From NCBI GenBank assembly GCA_039029315.1, contig JBCCGK010000004.1, positions 62,001-126,000 on the forward strand: 64,000 nt of DNA. Reading direction: 5' to 3'. Shown here piece after piece: positions 37,775-46,313 of the stretch; within the stretch, counting starts at the first letter, position 1, and each line of letters opens with the position of its first letter. Position numbers and translations under genes: made by a program. The notes beneath the pieces were generated by a model, which saw only the letters and a program-made list of their open reading frames with translations, was not told where the DNA came from and ran no database searches. The stretch is from JBCCCJ01 sp039029315. Its GTDB lineage: Bacteria > Bacteroidota > Bacteroidia > J057.

Positions 37775-38893
37775 ATGAAATACTTACAACGAGATCCGGC
37801 CTATCTTTTATTGGAAGATGGGCTTTTTTTTGAAGGTAAAGCCATTGGCAAAAAAGGTACCACCACAGGTGAACTCTGTTTCAACACCAGTATGACCGGC
37901 TATCAGGAAGTCTTCACCGACCCCTCCTACTATGGCCAGATCCTGATAGAAACGCATACGCATATCGGGAACTACGGGGTTCACAGCCGGGAATATGAAA
38001 GCACTTCCGCAAAGATTGCCGGATTGGTCGTACGAAATTATTCCAGAGTCTTTTCCCGTGCCAATGCGGTTGAATCTCTCGGGTCCTTCTTGATGCACAA
38101 CAATGTCGTAGGCATCTCTGACATTGACACCAGAGCTTTGGTAACGCATATTCGCAGCAAGGGAGCTATGAATGCGATCATTTCTTCGGAAGTTTCCAGC
38201 AAAACAGAGCTCAAAAAGTTGCTCAAAAAGTGCCCACAGATGGAAGGGCTTGAATTGTCTTCTAAAGTAAGTACTGTTCAGCCATATTTTCATGGAAATC
38301 CAGGCGCAACATACCGGGTAGCAGTCCTGGATGTTGGTGTCAAACAAAATATTCTTGACTGTCTGGCCTCGCGTGGATGTTATTTGAAAGTCTTTCCTGC
38401 CACGGCCAGTTTTGAAGAATTGAGCAGTTTTAATCCTCATGGCATTTTTATCTCCAATGGCCCTGGCGACCCCTCGGCTATGCCATATGCCGTCAAAACC
38501 ATCAAGAAGGTCTTGAAAGAGGATATCCCCTTGTTTGGGATCTGTCTGGGACATCAGGTCTTGTCGCTGGCTTGTAATGTGAAGACCTACAAAATGCACA
38601 ATGGCCACAGAGGTGCGAATCATCCAGTCAAAAATCTCCTGACAGGCAAGTGCGAAATCACTTCCCAAAATCACGGATTCTGTGTGGACAGGGAGCAAAT
38701 TGAGAAATCTCCCAGTGTGGTTGTTACCCATATCAACCTCAATGATGGGACAATTGAAGGCATCAGAGTCAGGAACAAAAAGGCCTTTTCTGTGCAGTTC
38801 CACCCGGAAGCCTCTCCAGGTCCGCACGATAGCCATTATCTGTTTGATCAGTTTATCGACCTTATTGCTGACGAAAGCAGAATATTAGCCTGA
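37775..38893 (+). CDS. carA: Carbamoyl-phosphate synthase small chain
   Basis: 372 residues from the ATG at 37775. The N-terminal CPSase small-chain domain opens with AYLLLEDGLFFEGKAIG and includes CFNTSMTGYQEVFTDPSYYGQI. The C-terminal half is a class I glutamine amidotransferase: FISNGPGDPS, FGICLGHQ with nucleophile Cys257, and FHPEASPGP with His343 and Glu345 of the triad. It hydrolyses glutamine and passes ammonia to the large chain (CarB, not in the window) to make carbamoyl phosphate for pyrimidines and arginine. It is translationally close to nuoE; no ATP-grasp partner follows. Confidence 0.95.
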   Translation: MKYLQRDPAYLLLEDGLFFEGKAIGKKGTTTGELCFNTSMTGYQEVFTDPSYYGQILIETHTHIGNYGVHSREYESTSAKIAGLVVRNYSRVFSRANAVESLGSFLMHNNVVGISDIDTRALVTHIRSKGAMNAIISSEVSSKTELKKLLKKCPQMEGLELSSKVSTVQPYFHGNPGATYRVAVLDVGVKQNILDCLASRGCYLKVFPATASFEELSSFNPHGIFISNGPGDPSAMPYAVKTIKKVLKEDIPLFGICLGHQVLSLACNVKTYKMHNGHRGANHPVKNLLTGKCEITSQNHGFCVDREQIEKSPSVVVTHINLNDGTIEGIRVRNKKAFSVQFHPEASPGPHDSHYLFDQFIDLIADESRILA

Positions 38894-38911
38894 CCACCAA
38901 GCGTATTCATG

Positions 38912-39175
38912 CTATAGGCCTCCAGCATCTATCTCGCAAGAGAAAGCTGCTGGATGGACCCCATTGAGATCCTTGTACATAGCAGGAGCTCGACAGGAAA
39001 ACGACTGATCAATTTCGAGCAGAAATCCTTCAAAATCAGGGTTTTCTTGAAACTTTTTTAGAGCATAGAAGTACATACTAGCAGTAGGAGAATTTGTCCC
39101 CTCCACCTGCTCCTTATCTTTATCTGACCACCTTCTCAAACAATCACTGTGATGACAAACATGGATTTCCTCCAC
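38912..39175 (-). CDS. Possible small cysteine-containing protein or gene remnant
   Basis: 87 codons from a GTG at 39175, in a 420-base gap with no competing gene. The product opens EEIHVCHHSDCLRRW and has two further cysteines (SFSCRAP, AAFSCEI), faintly like thioredoxin-type [2Fe-2S] ferredoxin domains. The frame continues upstream in sense (FQVQIKRFGLADV) to a TAG at 39212-39214 and then again in protein-like sequence, so this may be a truncated or decayed gene. Identity is uncertain. Confidence 0.3.
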   Translation of the reverse strand: MEEIHVCHHSDCLRRWSDKDKEQVEGTNSPTASMYFYALKKFQENPDFEGFLLEIDQSFSCRAPAMYKDLNGVHPAAFSCEIDAGGL

Positions 39176-39314
39176 ATCCGCTAAACCAAAGCGCTTGATC
39201 TGGACCTGAAACTACCATTCCTGGTAGCATTCCCTCTGTTTGATCCAATCAATGGCTCAAACAGCTTGATTGTTTTTCGTATCACTTCTCACACTATCTT
39301 TTTTTCCATGCACT

Positions 39315-41108
39315 ATGGGACAATCCAAACGTTTTTCTAATCCATATTTATCTTTGTTACAAACGGCCTGGCGATATGCGTCAGGCCAGAAAAGGCGCTA
39401 TCTGCTGATATACACCATGTTTCTAATCAGCAGTGGCATCAATGCCTTGCATCCTCTGATTTGGGGACTTTATATCAATGAAGTCCAGCAGCAGACCGAT
39501 ACCCTGCTTTCTCTTACCTTCAAATATGTTGGAATCTATATGCTCATTCGCCTGGGTGATTGGCTATTCCATGGGTTTGCAAGGGTATGGGAGCGAAAAT
39601 TGGCCTTTGAAGTAGGGCAGAATTTCCTGGCCGAAATGTATCACAAAACGCTCAGTCTGCCCGTTATCTGGCATCAGGACAATCATAGTGGTGCGACCAT
39701 TAATCGGGTTCGCAAAGCCTATGAAGCCCTTAAAAACTTCTTTGGGAAAGGATTCATGTACCTGAATGCCATCTCAAGGTTTGCGTTCTCATTTGCAGGT
39801 ATTCTCTATTTTGCGCCTGAATTCGGATTAATTGCTGCGATCGTAGGGGCAGGAATCATAGCCATCATATTTCGATTTGACAAGCCGTTTATCCGAACCC
39901 TCAAGGAGGTCAATGAAAAAGAGCATATCGTCTCCTCTACCCTATTTGACAGTTTGTCCAACATCATCACGGTGATAACTTTGCGTCTGGAAAAACGCAT
40001 GGAAGTTGGGCTCTCAAAAAAGGTCTGGGACATCTTTCCGCCTTTGTGGAACAATATCAAAATCAATGAATGGAAGTGGTTTACAGTGGACATGTGTGTC
40101 GGACTACTTTATGGAATCATCATTCTTGGTTATGTGTTCATGAATTGGACTCCGGGAGAAGTCTTTCTGATTGGGGGACTTGTGACGCTGGCAGGGTATG
40201 TCGATCGATTCACAAGTGTATTTTACAACATTGCCTGGCAATACACAGAGATCGTGCAGTTTCATACAGATGTCAGTACGGCTGAGAATATCATTCATGC
40301 CTATGATGAAATCGAACAGCATCGGACTGATCCTGCTCTTTCTTCTACCTGGCAACATCTGTCTATCAACCACCTCAGCTATCTCCATGCGGAAGAAACC
40401 AAAGAAGGCAAGATTCGCGGCTTGAAGGATCTGAACATTGATCTGCGCAAAGGCTCCAAGATCGCCTTCATCGGTGAGAGTGGAAGTGGAAAAAGTACAT
40501 TGCTGTCCTTGTTACGAGGCTTGTATGAGCCTAAAGAAGGACTGGAAGTACGCGTAGATGGACAATCTCAGGCTTCGCTGGGTAAAATCACCAAACAAAT
40601 CAGCCTCTTTCCCCAGGAACCTGAGATTTTTGAAAGCACCATTGAGTATAACATCTGCCTGGGTCTGACCTATGAAGAAGAAGTACTCAATGACATTTGT
40701 CAGGCTGTTCGCTTCAGCGAAGTCATCGAGCAATTGCCTCAAGGGCTGCAATCGAGTATTCAGGAGAAAGGGGTAAATCTATCGGGCGGACAAAAACAAC
40801 GTCTTGCATTGGCCAGAGGAGTCTTTGCTGCCAAGGATAGTGAGATTGTCCTCTTGGATGAACCTACGAGTAGCGTGGACCCCAAGACAGAAAACCTGAT
40901 CTATGAAGAATTGTTCCGCTTCTTTGAGGACAAGGCTGTGGTTTCTGCTCTTCACCGCCTGCATCTCCTGCCAAAGTTTGATTATATCTATGTGCTGGAG
41001 CAGGGACAAGTGGTAGACGAAGGCACCTTTTCACACTTGTATCAAAACAGTGCTGTCTTTCAGGAATTGTGGAAGCATCAGGAAGAGCAGTCCGTGAATA
41101 CAGAGTGA
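39315..41108 (+). CDS. ABC transporter, fused permease and ATPase
   Basis: 597 residues from the ATG at 39315 (the frame opens 15 codons earlier). Six transmembrane helices in the exporter (ABC-B) layout occupy about residues 25-315, and the nucleotide-binding domain follows. ATPase motifs are intact: Walker A GESGSGKST at 387-395, signature LSGGQKQR, Walker B IVLLDEP with the adjacent catalytic Glu, and the H-loop in SALHRL. Such half-size proteins work as homodimers and export lipids, peptides or drugs. The substrate cannot be read. Monocistronic, with an intrinsic terminator at 41192-41220. Confidence 0.9.
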   Translation: MGQSKRFSNPYLSLLQTAWRYASGQKRRYLLIYTMFLISSGINALHPLIWGLYINEVQQQTDTLLSLTFKYVGIYMLIRLGDWLFHGFARVWERKLAFEVGQNFLAEMYHKTLSLPVIWHQDNHSGATINRVRKAYEALKNFFGKGFMYLNAISRFAFSFAGILYFAPEFGLIAAIVGAGIIAIIFRFDKPFIRTLKEVNEKEHIVSSTLFDSLSNIITVITLRLEKRMEVGLSKKVWDIFPPLWNNIKINEWKWFTVDMCVGLLYGIIILGYVFMNWTPGEVFLIGGLVTLAGYVDRFTSVFYNIAWQYTEIVQFHTDVSTAENIIHAYDEIEQHRTDPALSSTWQHLSINHLSYLHAEETKEGKIRGLKDLNIDLRKGSKIAFIGESGSGKSTLLSLLRGLYEPKEGLEVRVDGQSQASLGKITKQISLFPQEPEIFESTIEYNICLGLTYEEEVLNDICQAVRFSEVIEQLPQGLQSSIQEKGVNLSGGQKQRLALARGVFAAKDSEIVLLDEPTSSVDPKTENLIYEELFRFFEDKAVVSALHRLHLLPKFDYIYVLEQGQVVDEGTFSHLYQNSAVFQELWKHQEEQSVNTE

Positions 41109-41191
41109 GAGTTTAGAGACATTCTGTCAGATGAATCCAGATTCGATTCTCGTTGATAAGAATCAGGAGAGAAGACCCAATATTTGGACAA

Positions 41192-41220
41192 GTCCCCAAC
41201 ACAACAAGAGTGTTGGGGAC
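41192..41220 (+). terminator. Intrinsic terminator-like hairpin after the ABC transporter gene
   Basis: A perfect 11-base-pair stem (GTCCCCAACAC at 41192-41202 with its complement at 41210-41220) closed by a 7-base loop, about 80 bases after the stop codon. A T-richer stretch follows, but without a long uninterrupted T-run, so efficiency is uncertain. Confidence 0.55.
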
Positions 41221-41441
41221 AATTGTCTGCTTCTTCCTCAACGCTCTCCTGCTTTGGTGTGTTTCGAGATGAATCTGTAGGAAAAAATTAACATTCATCC
41301 CTTCCACGTAGACTGCCTTCTGACATTTTCTTCCCCTCAATGTCATCTGTCCATTTCTTTTTGAAGAAAAAACAGTATCTTCAGTTCCTCATCATTGGCT
41401 TAGGTAATTCATCATTTCATCTGTTTGGATAAATTCCTGGT

Positions 41442-42806
41442 ATGCCAAGCCATTCTCCCAAAAAGAAACCCGACTCCAGCCAATCTCTCCTTCAACATAC
41501 TGCTTCGACTGCATCCACTTCGGCTACCTATCAGTTTGTAGACAATAGGCTCGAGACTGCACAAAACAGACGGCAACAAGCGGCTATGAACAATAGTGCT
41601 CAGGTCAGCCAATCCAAAGCCTTTCAACGCATGGTCAATGCCAGAAATCAACAGGCAAAACCAATCCAGCGGATCGGTCCCGGGGAATTAATTCCCGACT
41701 CAGATGCCGAAAGAGAAACATATAGAGCACAAGTCAACACCTCCTATGTGGCAAGTCCGGCCGATAAGGCCATTTTGGAAACGCCAGATGCAGGAGGCAA
41801 ACATGCTTTATCAGCTGCCCTCAGACATTCCTCTTTTGTCCAGTTGCTCCTAAGGCTCCTGCCCAAAGAAAAGCGGGGATTTCTGGACAGATTGGGGGGC
41901 GCGCAAGTGATGGATACAGATGCTATGGTGGGAAGATCTGACTATATGACTGCGGCTACAAGATGGGATAGAATCATTGCTCCTGAAAATATCACTGTCA
42001 ATTATCAGGATGACATGGCAATAGGGGGGTATGTTCCTGCCGACACCTTATCCGGTGAGACAGCAGCAGCTGCAGGACAAGTAGAGGCGAGGGAAGCACA
42101 GGTGAAGGCTGAGATGATGCCTAAGATCCTTGCAGCAAATGCGATTCTTCATCATCTGGTTGATCCCACAATTCTGGTGCGGTTCCCTCCTCCCAACATC
42201 ACCATCATGATGGAAAAACGACAACGGGCTTATCAGGAAGGCAGAGGGGTCAAAATTGCCAATGGGGATTCGGTCTCAACCATCGTACACGAAATAGGGC
42301 ACTATCTGGAGAACATGAATCCGGTATTGTGGGAAGATGCCACGATGTTTAGAAGAAAACGAGGGGCAGAAGCGGGCAATACAGATAGAGCAGTTGAGAA
42401 TGATCCGGGAATGGAAGCGGAGGGAAGAATGGCAGGTGCCTACCCCGTCACTGGAAGGTATACCTCAAAAATCTATGAAGCCCTGGGAAGTACAGAAGTT
42501 GTGTCCATGACGCTGGAATATATGTCCACCAGAGAAAAACTGGAAAATCTATTATCGAATGATCCACAACAACTTGGGCTGATTCTGCGCAGGATGCAAC
42601 CGAATGACCCTGGATTGGAAGCGATTTTTGACAGATTTCATACCTTTTTTCCAAATTCGGATGCAGACAGACAAGCCATCCATAGAAGGGATCGAGGACG
42701 AGAGAGAGAGCGGGTGCGGGCGATAAGAACGCGAGAGAATCGGGAAAGATTTAATTTTGCAGGCCGGGATCGCTTATCTGATGATCTTTTTGAACCCTTG
42801 CTATAG
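41442..42806 (+). CDS. eCIS-cargo-like protein with zinc-metallopeptidase domain
   Basis: 454 residues, no signal peptide. The first 80 residues are disordered and carry the typical eCIS-cargo leader: FVDNRLETAQNRR, then MNNSAQVSQSKAFQRMVN and QAKPIQRIGPGE. The same FVDNRP ... QLKAFQ ... PIQ(K/R) pattern precedes many toxins loaded into extracellular contractile injection systems. The C-terminal part contains VHEIGHYLE with His283, Glu284 and His287 (zinc ligands and catalytic Glu), and Glu352 in GSTEVVSMTLEYM as candidate third ligand, a gluzincin-like arrangement. The last 40 residues are Arg-rich. Probably an injected protease (inference). It stands alone; no immunity gene is evident, as expected for cargo aimed at other cells. 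Confidence 0.78.
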   Translation: MPSHSPKKKPDSSQSLLQHTASTASTSATYQFVDNRLETAQNRRQQAAMNNSAQVSQSKAFQRMVNARNQQAKPIQRIGPGELIPDSDAERETYRAQVNTSYVASPADKAILETPDAGGKHALSAALRHSSFVQLLLRLLPKEKRGFLDRLGGAQVMDTDAMVGRSDYMTAATRWDRIIAPENITVNYQDDMAIGGYVPADTLSGETAAAAGQVEAREAQVKAEMMPKILAANAILHHLVDPTILVRFPPPNITIMMEKRQRAYQEGRGVKIANGDSVSTIVHEIGHYLENMNPVLWEDATMFRRKRGAEAGNTDRAVENDPGMEAEGRMAGAYPVTGRYTSKIYEALGSTEVVSMTLEYMSTREKLENLLSNDPQQLGLILRRMQPNDPGLEAIFDRFHTFFPNSDADRQAIHRRDRGRERERVRAIRTRENRERFNFAGRDRLSDDLFEPLL

Positions 42807-42980
42807 GATAGGAGAAAGACATTTACCCATTTGCAAATTCTACAGGCATCTCTTTGATGATCCAAATGATCACTCATCCTATTCACGCCCAAGGTTGTTG
42901 TATGTCTGGCAGAAAGATATGCGAACGCCTTTTTAGGAAAATCTAATGTTGGGGCCCTTTATGAATCCTGAGATTTTTCC

Positions 42981-42988
42981 TAATTTTG
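42981..42988 (+). promoter_or_regulatory. Possible -7 box upstream of the DUF2490 gene
   Basis: TAATTTTG matches TAnnTTTG and lies 28 bases before the ATG at 43017, a reasonable leader length. The nearest TTG upstream is about 29 bases away, further than the usual spacing, so this is only a candidate. Confidence 0.3.
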
Positions 42989-43016
42989 CCCCCAAGAAAA
43001 GTCCATCAAGAATAAC

Positions 43017-43712
43017 ATGCAACAATTTATCAACAAACAACTCTCCTTTTTTTTCCTGATCCTTGGTTTCGTCTTACTTACTCCCAGCTCACTTATCGCA
43101 CAAAATAGTGATTTGGGAAACTGGATCATGGGGTTTGGTCAACTTAGATTTCATGACAATTGGAGCATCCATGCAGAAGCCCAATACAGGAACCATACTG
43201 TTGCTCCCAATATTGAGCAACTCCTGCTCAGAACAGGCCTCCGGCTCCATCCCAATAAGCATACTACTTTTCTGCTTGGCTATGGATATGTCAGTGGACA
43301 TGATGAGGATGCTGGCATCGGCAATCCCAAAAGTGTGGAATCCAGAATCTATCAGGAAATGACCCTGAATCATGCCGTCAGTCGGTTCAGTTTTGAACAT
43401 CGCTACCGCATCGAGCAAAGATGGGTTGGGGATGACTATCGCAACCGCTTCAGGTATCGGCTCCTTGCCTCCCTTGCTTTGAATAAGCCCAAAATGGGTC
43501 CCAAAACTTACTTTCTGGCCTTTTATGATGAGGTATTCATCGCGCCTACTTCTACCCCTTTTGATCGAAATCGCTTGTATGGAGCGCTTGGCTATCGGTG
43601 GAATGCCAAATTCATGGGACAGATCGGTTTGCTCAATCAGGCAGTGAGTGATTTCAATAAGTGGTATCTGCAATTCGCCATATTCGCAACGATTGATACT
43701 CGTAAGGACTAG
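43017..43712 (+). CDS. DUF2490 family outer-membrane protein
   Basis: 231 residues with a signal peptide (to about 28). The rest is a barrel-like series of strands matching DUF2490: LRFHDNWSIHAEAQYRNH, LLLRTGLRLHP, LGYGYVSG, the EHRYRIEQRW and NRFRYRLLASL strands, DEVFIAPT, FDRNRLYGALGYRW and WYLQFAIFATI at the end. These Bacteroidota/Proteobacteria outer-membrane proteins have no firmly known function. Its stop codon lies inside the left inverted repeat of a small element at 43709-43833. Confidence 0.85.
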   Translation: MQQFINKQLSFFFLILGFVLLTPSSLIAQNSDLGNWIMGFGQLRFHDNWSIHAEAQYRNHTVAPNIEQLLLRTGLRLHPNKHTTFLLGYGYVSGHDEDAGIGNPKSVESRIYQEMTLNHAVSRFSFEHRYRIEQRWVGDDYRNRFRYRLLASLALNKPKMGPKTYFLAFYDEVFIAPTSTPFDRNRLYGALGYRWNAKFMGQIGLLNQAVSDFNKWYLQFAIFATIDTRKD

Positions 43713-43833
43713 GTTGTGTTCGAAAAATAGATTTCTATCATTAAACTTGAATGCCAGATGTGATTTTCAAGCTATGAAGACCGATTTTGATAGAGCAAAA
43801 ACTTGGCTCTTGTATTTTTCGAACATGACCTAG
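43709..43833. mobile_element. Short palindromic / MITE-like element, family B
   Basis: 125 bases bounded by 21-base inverted repeats (43709-43729 against 43813-43833) that agree at 19 positions; the outer end reads CTAGGT and the inner part TGTTCGAAAAATA. The centre is AT-rich and non-coding. No transposase, and I see no second copy in the window. It starts within the stop codon of the DUF2490 gene and ends shortly before the end of the convergent DsbA-like gene, so it may also act as a terminator. Confidence 0.55.
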
Positions 43834-43876
43834 ATCAGGGAATTCCCGTTTGTTAGATGTCCGGGGACATCCTGGC

Positions 43877-44812
43877 TCAGGCTATCACAGCTACCTTTTT
43901 CCAAAAATCTCCAAACTTATGGGGCACATGAAGCACGGCTCCTTCTTCCGCCAATTGTTTGAGATTTGAGTAGGTAATAGCAGCATCCTGGGATAATACC
44001 GTAGATATCTCCTTGGTTGCCAGCAGGCCATATGTCTGAACCAACGCCAATTCGGATACACGAATGGGGGCAGGCGTCAATGTCTTCCCGTAGGCTTTTT
44101 CCAAAGCGAGCACATAATTTTCATATCCTGACGTTCCTGAAATTCTGTAGCCTTTGCCATCCTTCCCGATAAATATAAAGGTCGGAAAGCCGCGTACGCC
44201 ATAGGTTTTTCGCATCCGCTTTTCGACATGAAAGCTTTGCTCCGTAGCTGGATCATGATAATCTTTCAGAAATTGTCCCGAATCCCCTTGACAATCGTTG
44301 ATGGCTTCTAACAATACCGCTTCTTTGGTGATGTTTTTCTTTTCCAGGAATAGCTGTTCTCTTATTCTGCGTAGGAAGCACACTGCAAAAGCCTCTCCTT
44401 GCCGTTGCGCTGCCTTGAAAGCAATAGAAGGAGGAAAAGAAGATTCAAGGGGATCTTCTACCCAAATATCTCCATCGATACTCATGCCTGTCAGTTGCCC
44501 TACCTCATCCCAATGATGTGCCACATCACTGGGGCGGGAGATGCCGTTGGCTCTATCAGCAAACCCTTTCCAGCCTGGAAGCAAGCCCCCCATTTTATGT
44601 TCAATTCGCAAATACTCTCCATACTCCAGCTCAAATTTTTTCAAGTATGGTTCAATCGCCCAGCAAGCCGAACAAATCGGATCTGTATAGTAGATCAATT
44701 GAACTCTTTCCTGGAGATTCAGCTGCACCTCTTCGATTTGCCCTTCTTCACCGGAGCCACATGTGCCTGTCTCAATCTCACAGGATATATGTCTGCTTTT
44801 TGATTTCTCCAT
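43877..44812 (-). CDS. DsbA/FrnE-family thioredoxin-fold oxidoreductase
   Basis: 311 residues, no signal peptide. After a 35-residue polar N-terminus with extra cysteines, the thioredoxin fold begins: VQLIYYTDPICSACWAIEP with active-site Cys47-Ser-Ala-Cys50, a helical insertion (about 90-190) and the cis-proline strand GVRGFPTFIFIGKDG. This is the layout of cytosolic DsbA-like proteins such as the SpxH/YjbH and FrnE groups, which may be redox enzymes or ClpXP adaptors. The last 70 residues look like a small helical extra domain. No linked partner gene. Confidence 0.85.
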   Translation of the reverse strand: MEKSKSRHISCEIETGTCGSGEEGQIEEVQLNLQERVQLIYYTDPICSACWAIEPYLKKFELEYGEYLRIEHKMGGLLPGWKGFADRANGISRPSDVAHHWDEVGQLTGMSIDGDIWVEDPLESSFPPSIAFKAAQRQGEAFAVCFLRRIREQLFLEKKNITKEAVLLEAINDCQGDSGQFLKDYHDPATEQSFHVEKRMRKTYGVRGFPTFIFIGKDGKGYRISGTSGYENYVLALEKAYGKTLTPAPIRVSELALVQTYGLLATKEISTVLSQDAAITYSNLKQLAEEGAVLHVPHKFGDFWKKVAVIA

Positions 44813-44943
44813 AGGGTTTTTCTGAATGAGAGCTGCGTAAATTTATCCGAAATAGCAGAAGCACTCCAATGGTTGATAAGCGTGCTATTTCTTTTGCAAT
44901 ATTCCTTCTTTTGGATGAATTACACAAGAAGCCATCATTTCCA

Positions 44944-44951
44944 TACCTTTG
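44944..44951 (+). promoter_or_regulatory. Possible -7 box upstream of the TlpA-like gene at 45022
   Basis: TACCTTTG fits TAnnTTTG and is about 70 bases upstream of the start codon. The nearest TTG-type element upstream is at a spacing of about 30 bases, longer than usual, so support is weak. Confidence 0.28.
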
Positions 44952-45021
44952 TTATTGAAATGAGGATTCTGCTTATCTTCAAGTTGACACAACATCTTCA
45001 CCCCCCTATCTCTTTAAGAAC

Positions 45022-46194
45022 ATGAGACAGCTAATCATTCTCCTTTCTTTTTTTCTCGTAGCTGGTTGTGCTCAGAAAGCCCTCACTCCTCTTCAGTTGG
45101 CAGAACAAATGGTGGCTACCTATCAGGGACGCTCTTCCATCTCTTATGATATCGATTATCAGAGCAAGTTTTTCAATCAGATAGAGGATACCACCACCAT
45201 ACAGGCCAGCATAGATCTGATCAAAGTCCCTGAAGATTCAATCTTTGGTGGGCATGTCTGGATCACAGTAGATTCAACAGATCGCTATTACGATACAGAG
45301 CATACCTACTTTGTTTCTCATCCTTTTGAATTCATAGTCCGATATCCTCAGGAGAAGCCATACAACATCAGCAATGTTGCCGTTGGAGGCGCTATTTATG
45401 TTTATTTTCTCCACACAGCGAAAGTCCTCAAAACGGCCAAGGATTCTAGTCGCAGGATTGTCTTGTCTGAAAGGCAGCTGAATGGCTCTCCGGTTTGGCA
45501 CTGGAGAACAGAATTTCCTGATGAAGGAGATCATGTCAATCAGTGGAAAGAGATCTGGATCGATCAGAAGGATTTCTCCATTCATCGCATCACCTCTTCA
45601 GTAGATTTTCAGGGAGAGAACCAATACAATTCCTGGACTTTATCGAATATCACCTTTGACAAGCTTACTGTTGATGATTTGACAGACAGGCTTGCACTAG
45701 CCGAAAAAACGTATAAGATGGAGGACTTTCAGGAGACTCCCCAAGAAATGTTGAAGCCGTTGGCGAATGGTCAGTCTATCCCGATATTAGAAGGGGAAAT
45801 CTATCCCAATAGGGAACGTGTAAAACTGTCAGCATATCGGGGGAAGCTATTGCTCCTTGACTTCTGGTATATGGACTGCTATCCTTGCATCAAGGCAATC
45901 CCGCATATCAATGAACTGCATCAAAAGTATGCAGATCAGGGATTGCAAGTAATCGGGATCGATCCGTATGACAATACAGATAAGGGGTGGAAACGATTGC
46001 CAAATTTTCTTAGTCGGAATCCATTGGACTACCCGATCATGTTTGTTGATCGGGAGGATAGCAAAACATTCAAAATAAACGCTTATCCCACCTTCTATCT
46101 AATTGATAAAGAAGGGAAGGTGATACTATCCCAAACCGGATTCAGGGAAAATATGGTTGACAAAATGGACAGCCTGATCCAAATTCATCTGTGA
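45022..46194 (+). CDS. Lipoprotein with C-terminal TlpA-like thioredoxin domain
   Basis: 390 residues. Lipoprotein signal ending VAGC at Cys16. Residues about 25-235 form a beta-rich lipoprotein-carrier-like region (LAEQMVATYQGRSSISYDIDY and following), and residues about 245-390 are an AhpC/TSA-TlpA-type domain with the redox pair Cys286 and Cys289 (WYMDCYPCIKA) and the cis-proline strand AYPTFYLIDKEG. A periplasmic or inner-surface thiol reductase role is likely. This is the second protein of this architecture in the window, but it is not closely similar to the one at 12395-13849. It is followed by a membrane-bound AraC regulator gene 119 bases downstream. Confidence 0.85.
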   Translation: MRQLIILLSFFLVAGCAQKALTPLQLAEQMVATYQGRSSISYDIDYQSKFFNQIEDTTTIQASIDLIKVPEDSIFGGHVWITVDSTDRYYDTEHTYFVSHPFEFIVRYPQEKPYNISNVAVGGAIYVYFLHTAKVLKTAKDSSRRIVLSERQLNGSPVWHWRTEFPDEGDHVNQWKEIWIDQKDFSIHRITSSVDFQGENQYNSWTLSNITFDKLTVDDLTDRLALAEKTYKMEDFQETPQEMLKPLANGQSIPILEGEIYPNRERVKLSAYRGKLLLLDFWYMDCYPCIKAIPHINELHQKYADQGLQVIGIDPYDNTDKGWKRLPNFLSRNPLDYPIMFVDREDSKTFKINAYPTFYLIDKEGKVILSQTGFRENMVDKMDSLIQIHL

Positions 46195-46313
46195 GGCAGA
46201 CAATTCCCTGTATCTGCTTCGATTTCTGTATTGACGTTGCTATAGAGTTTTACCTAAAATCACGAGCGTTTCTTATTGTATGAAGAGGGGTCTGAAAATC
46301 AAGCACCACATAC

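Noticed and set aside
43877..44812. Assignment of the DsbA-like protein as periplasmic DsbA
   Set aside because: It lacks a signal peptide and has a long polar N-terminus, so a cytosolic role is more likely.
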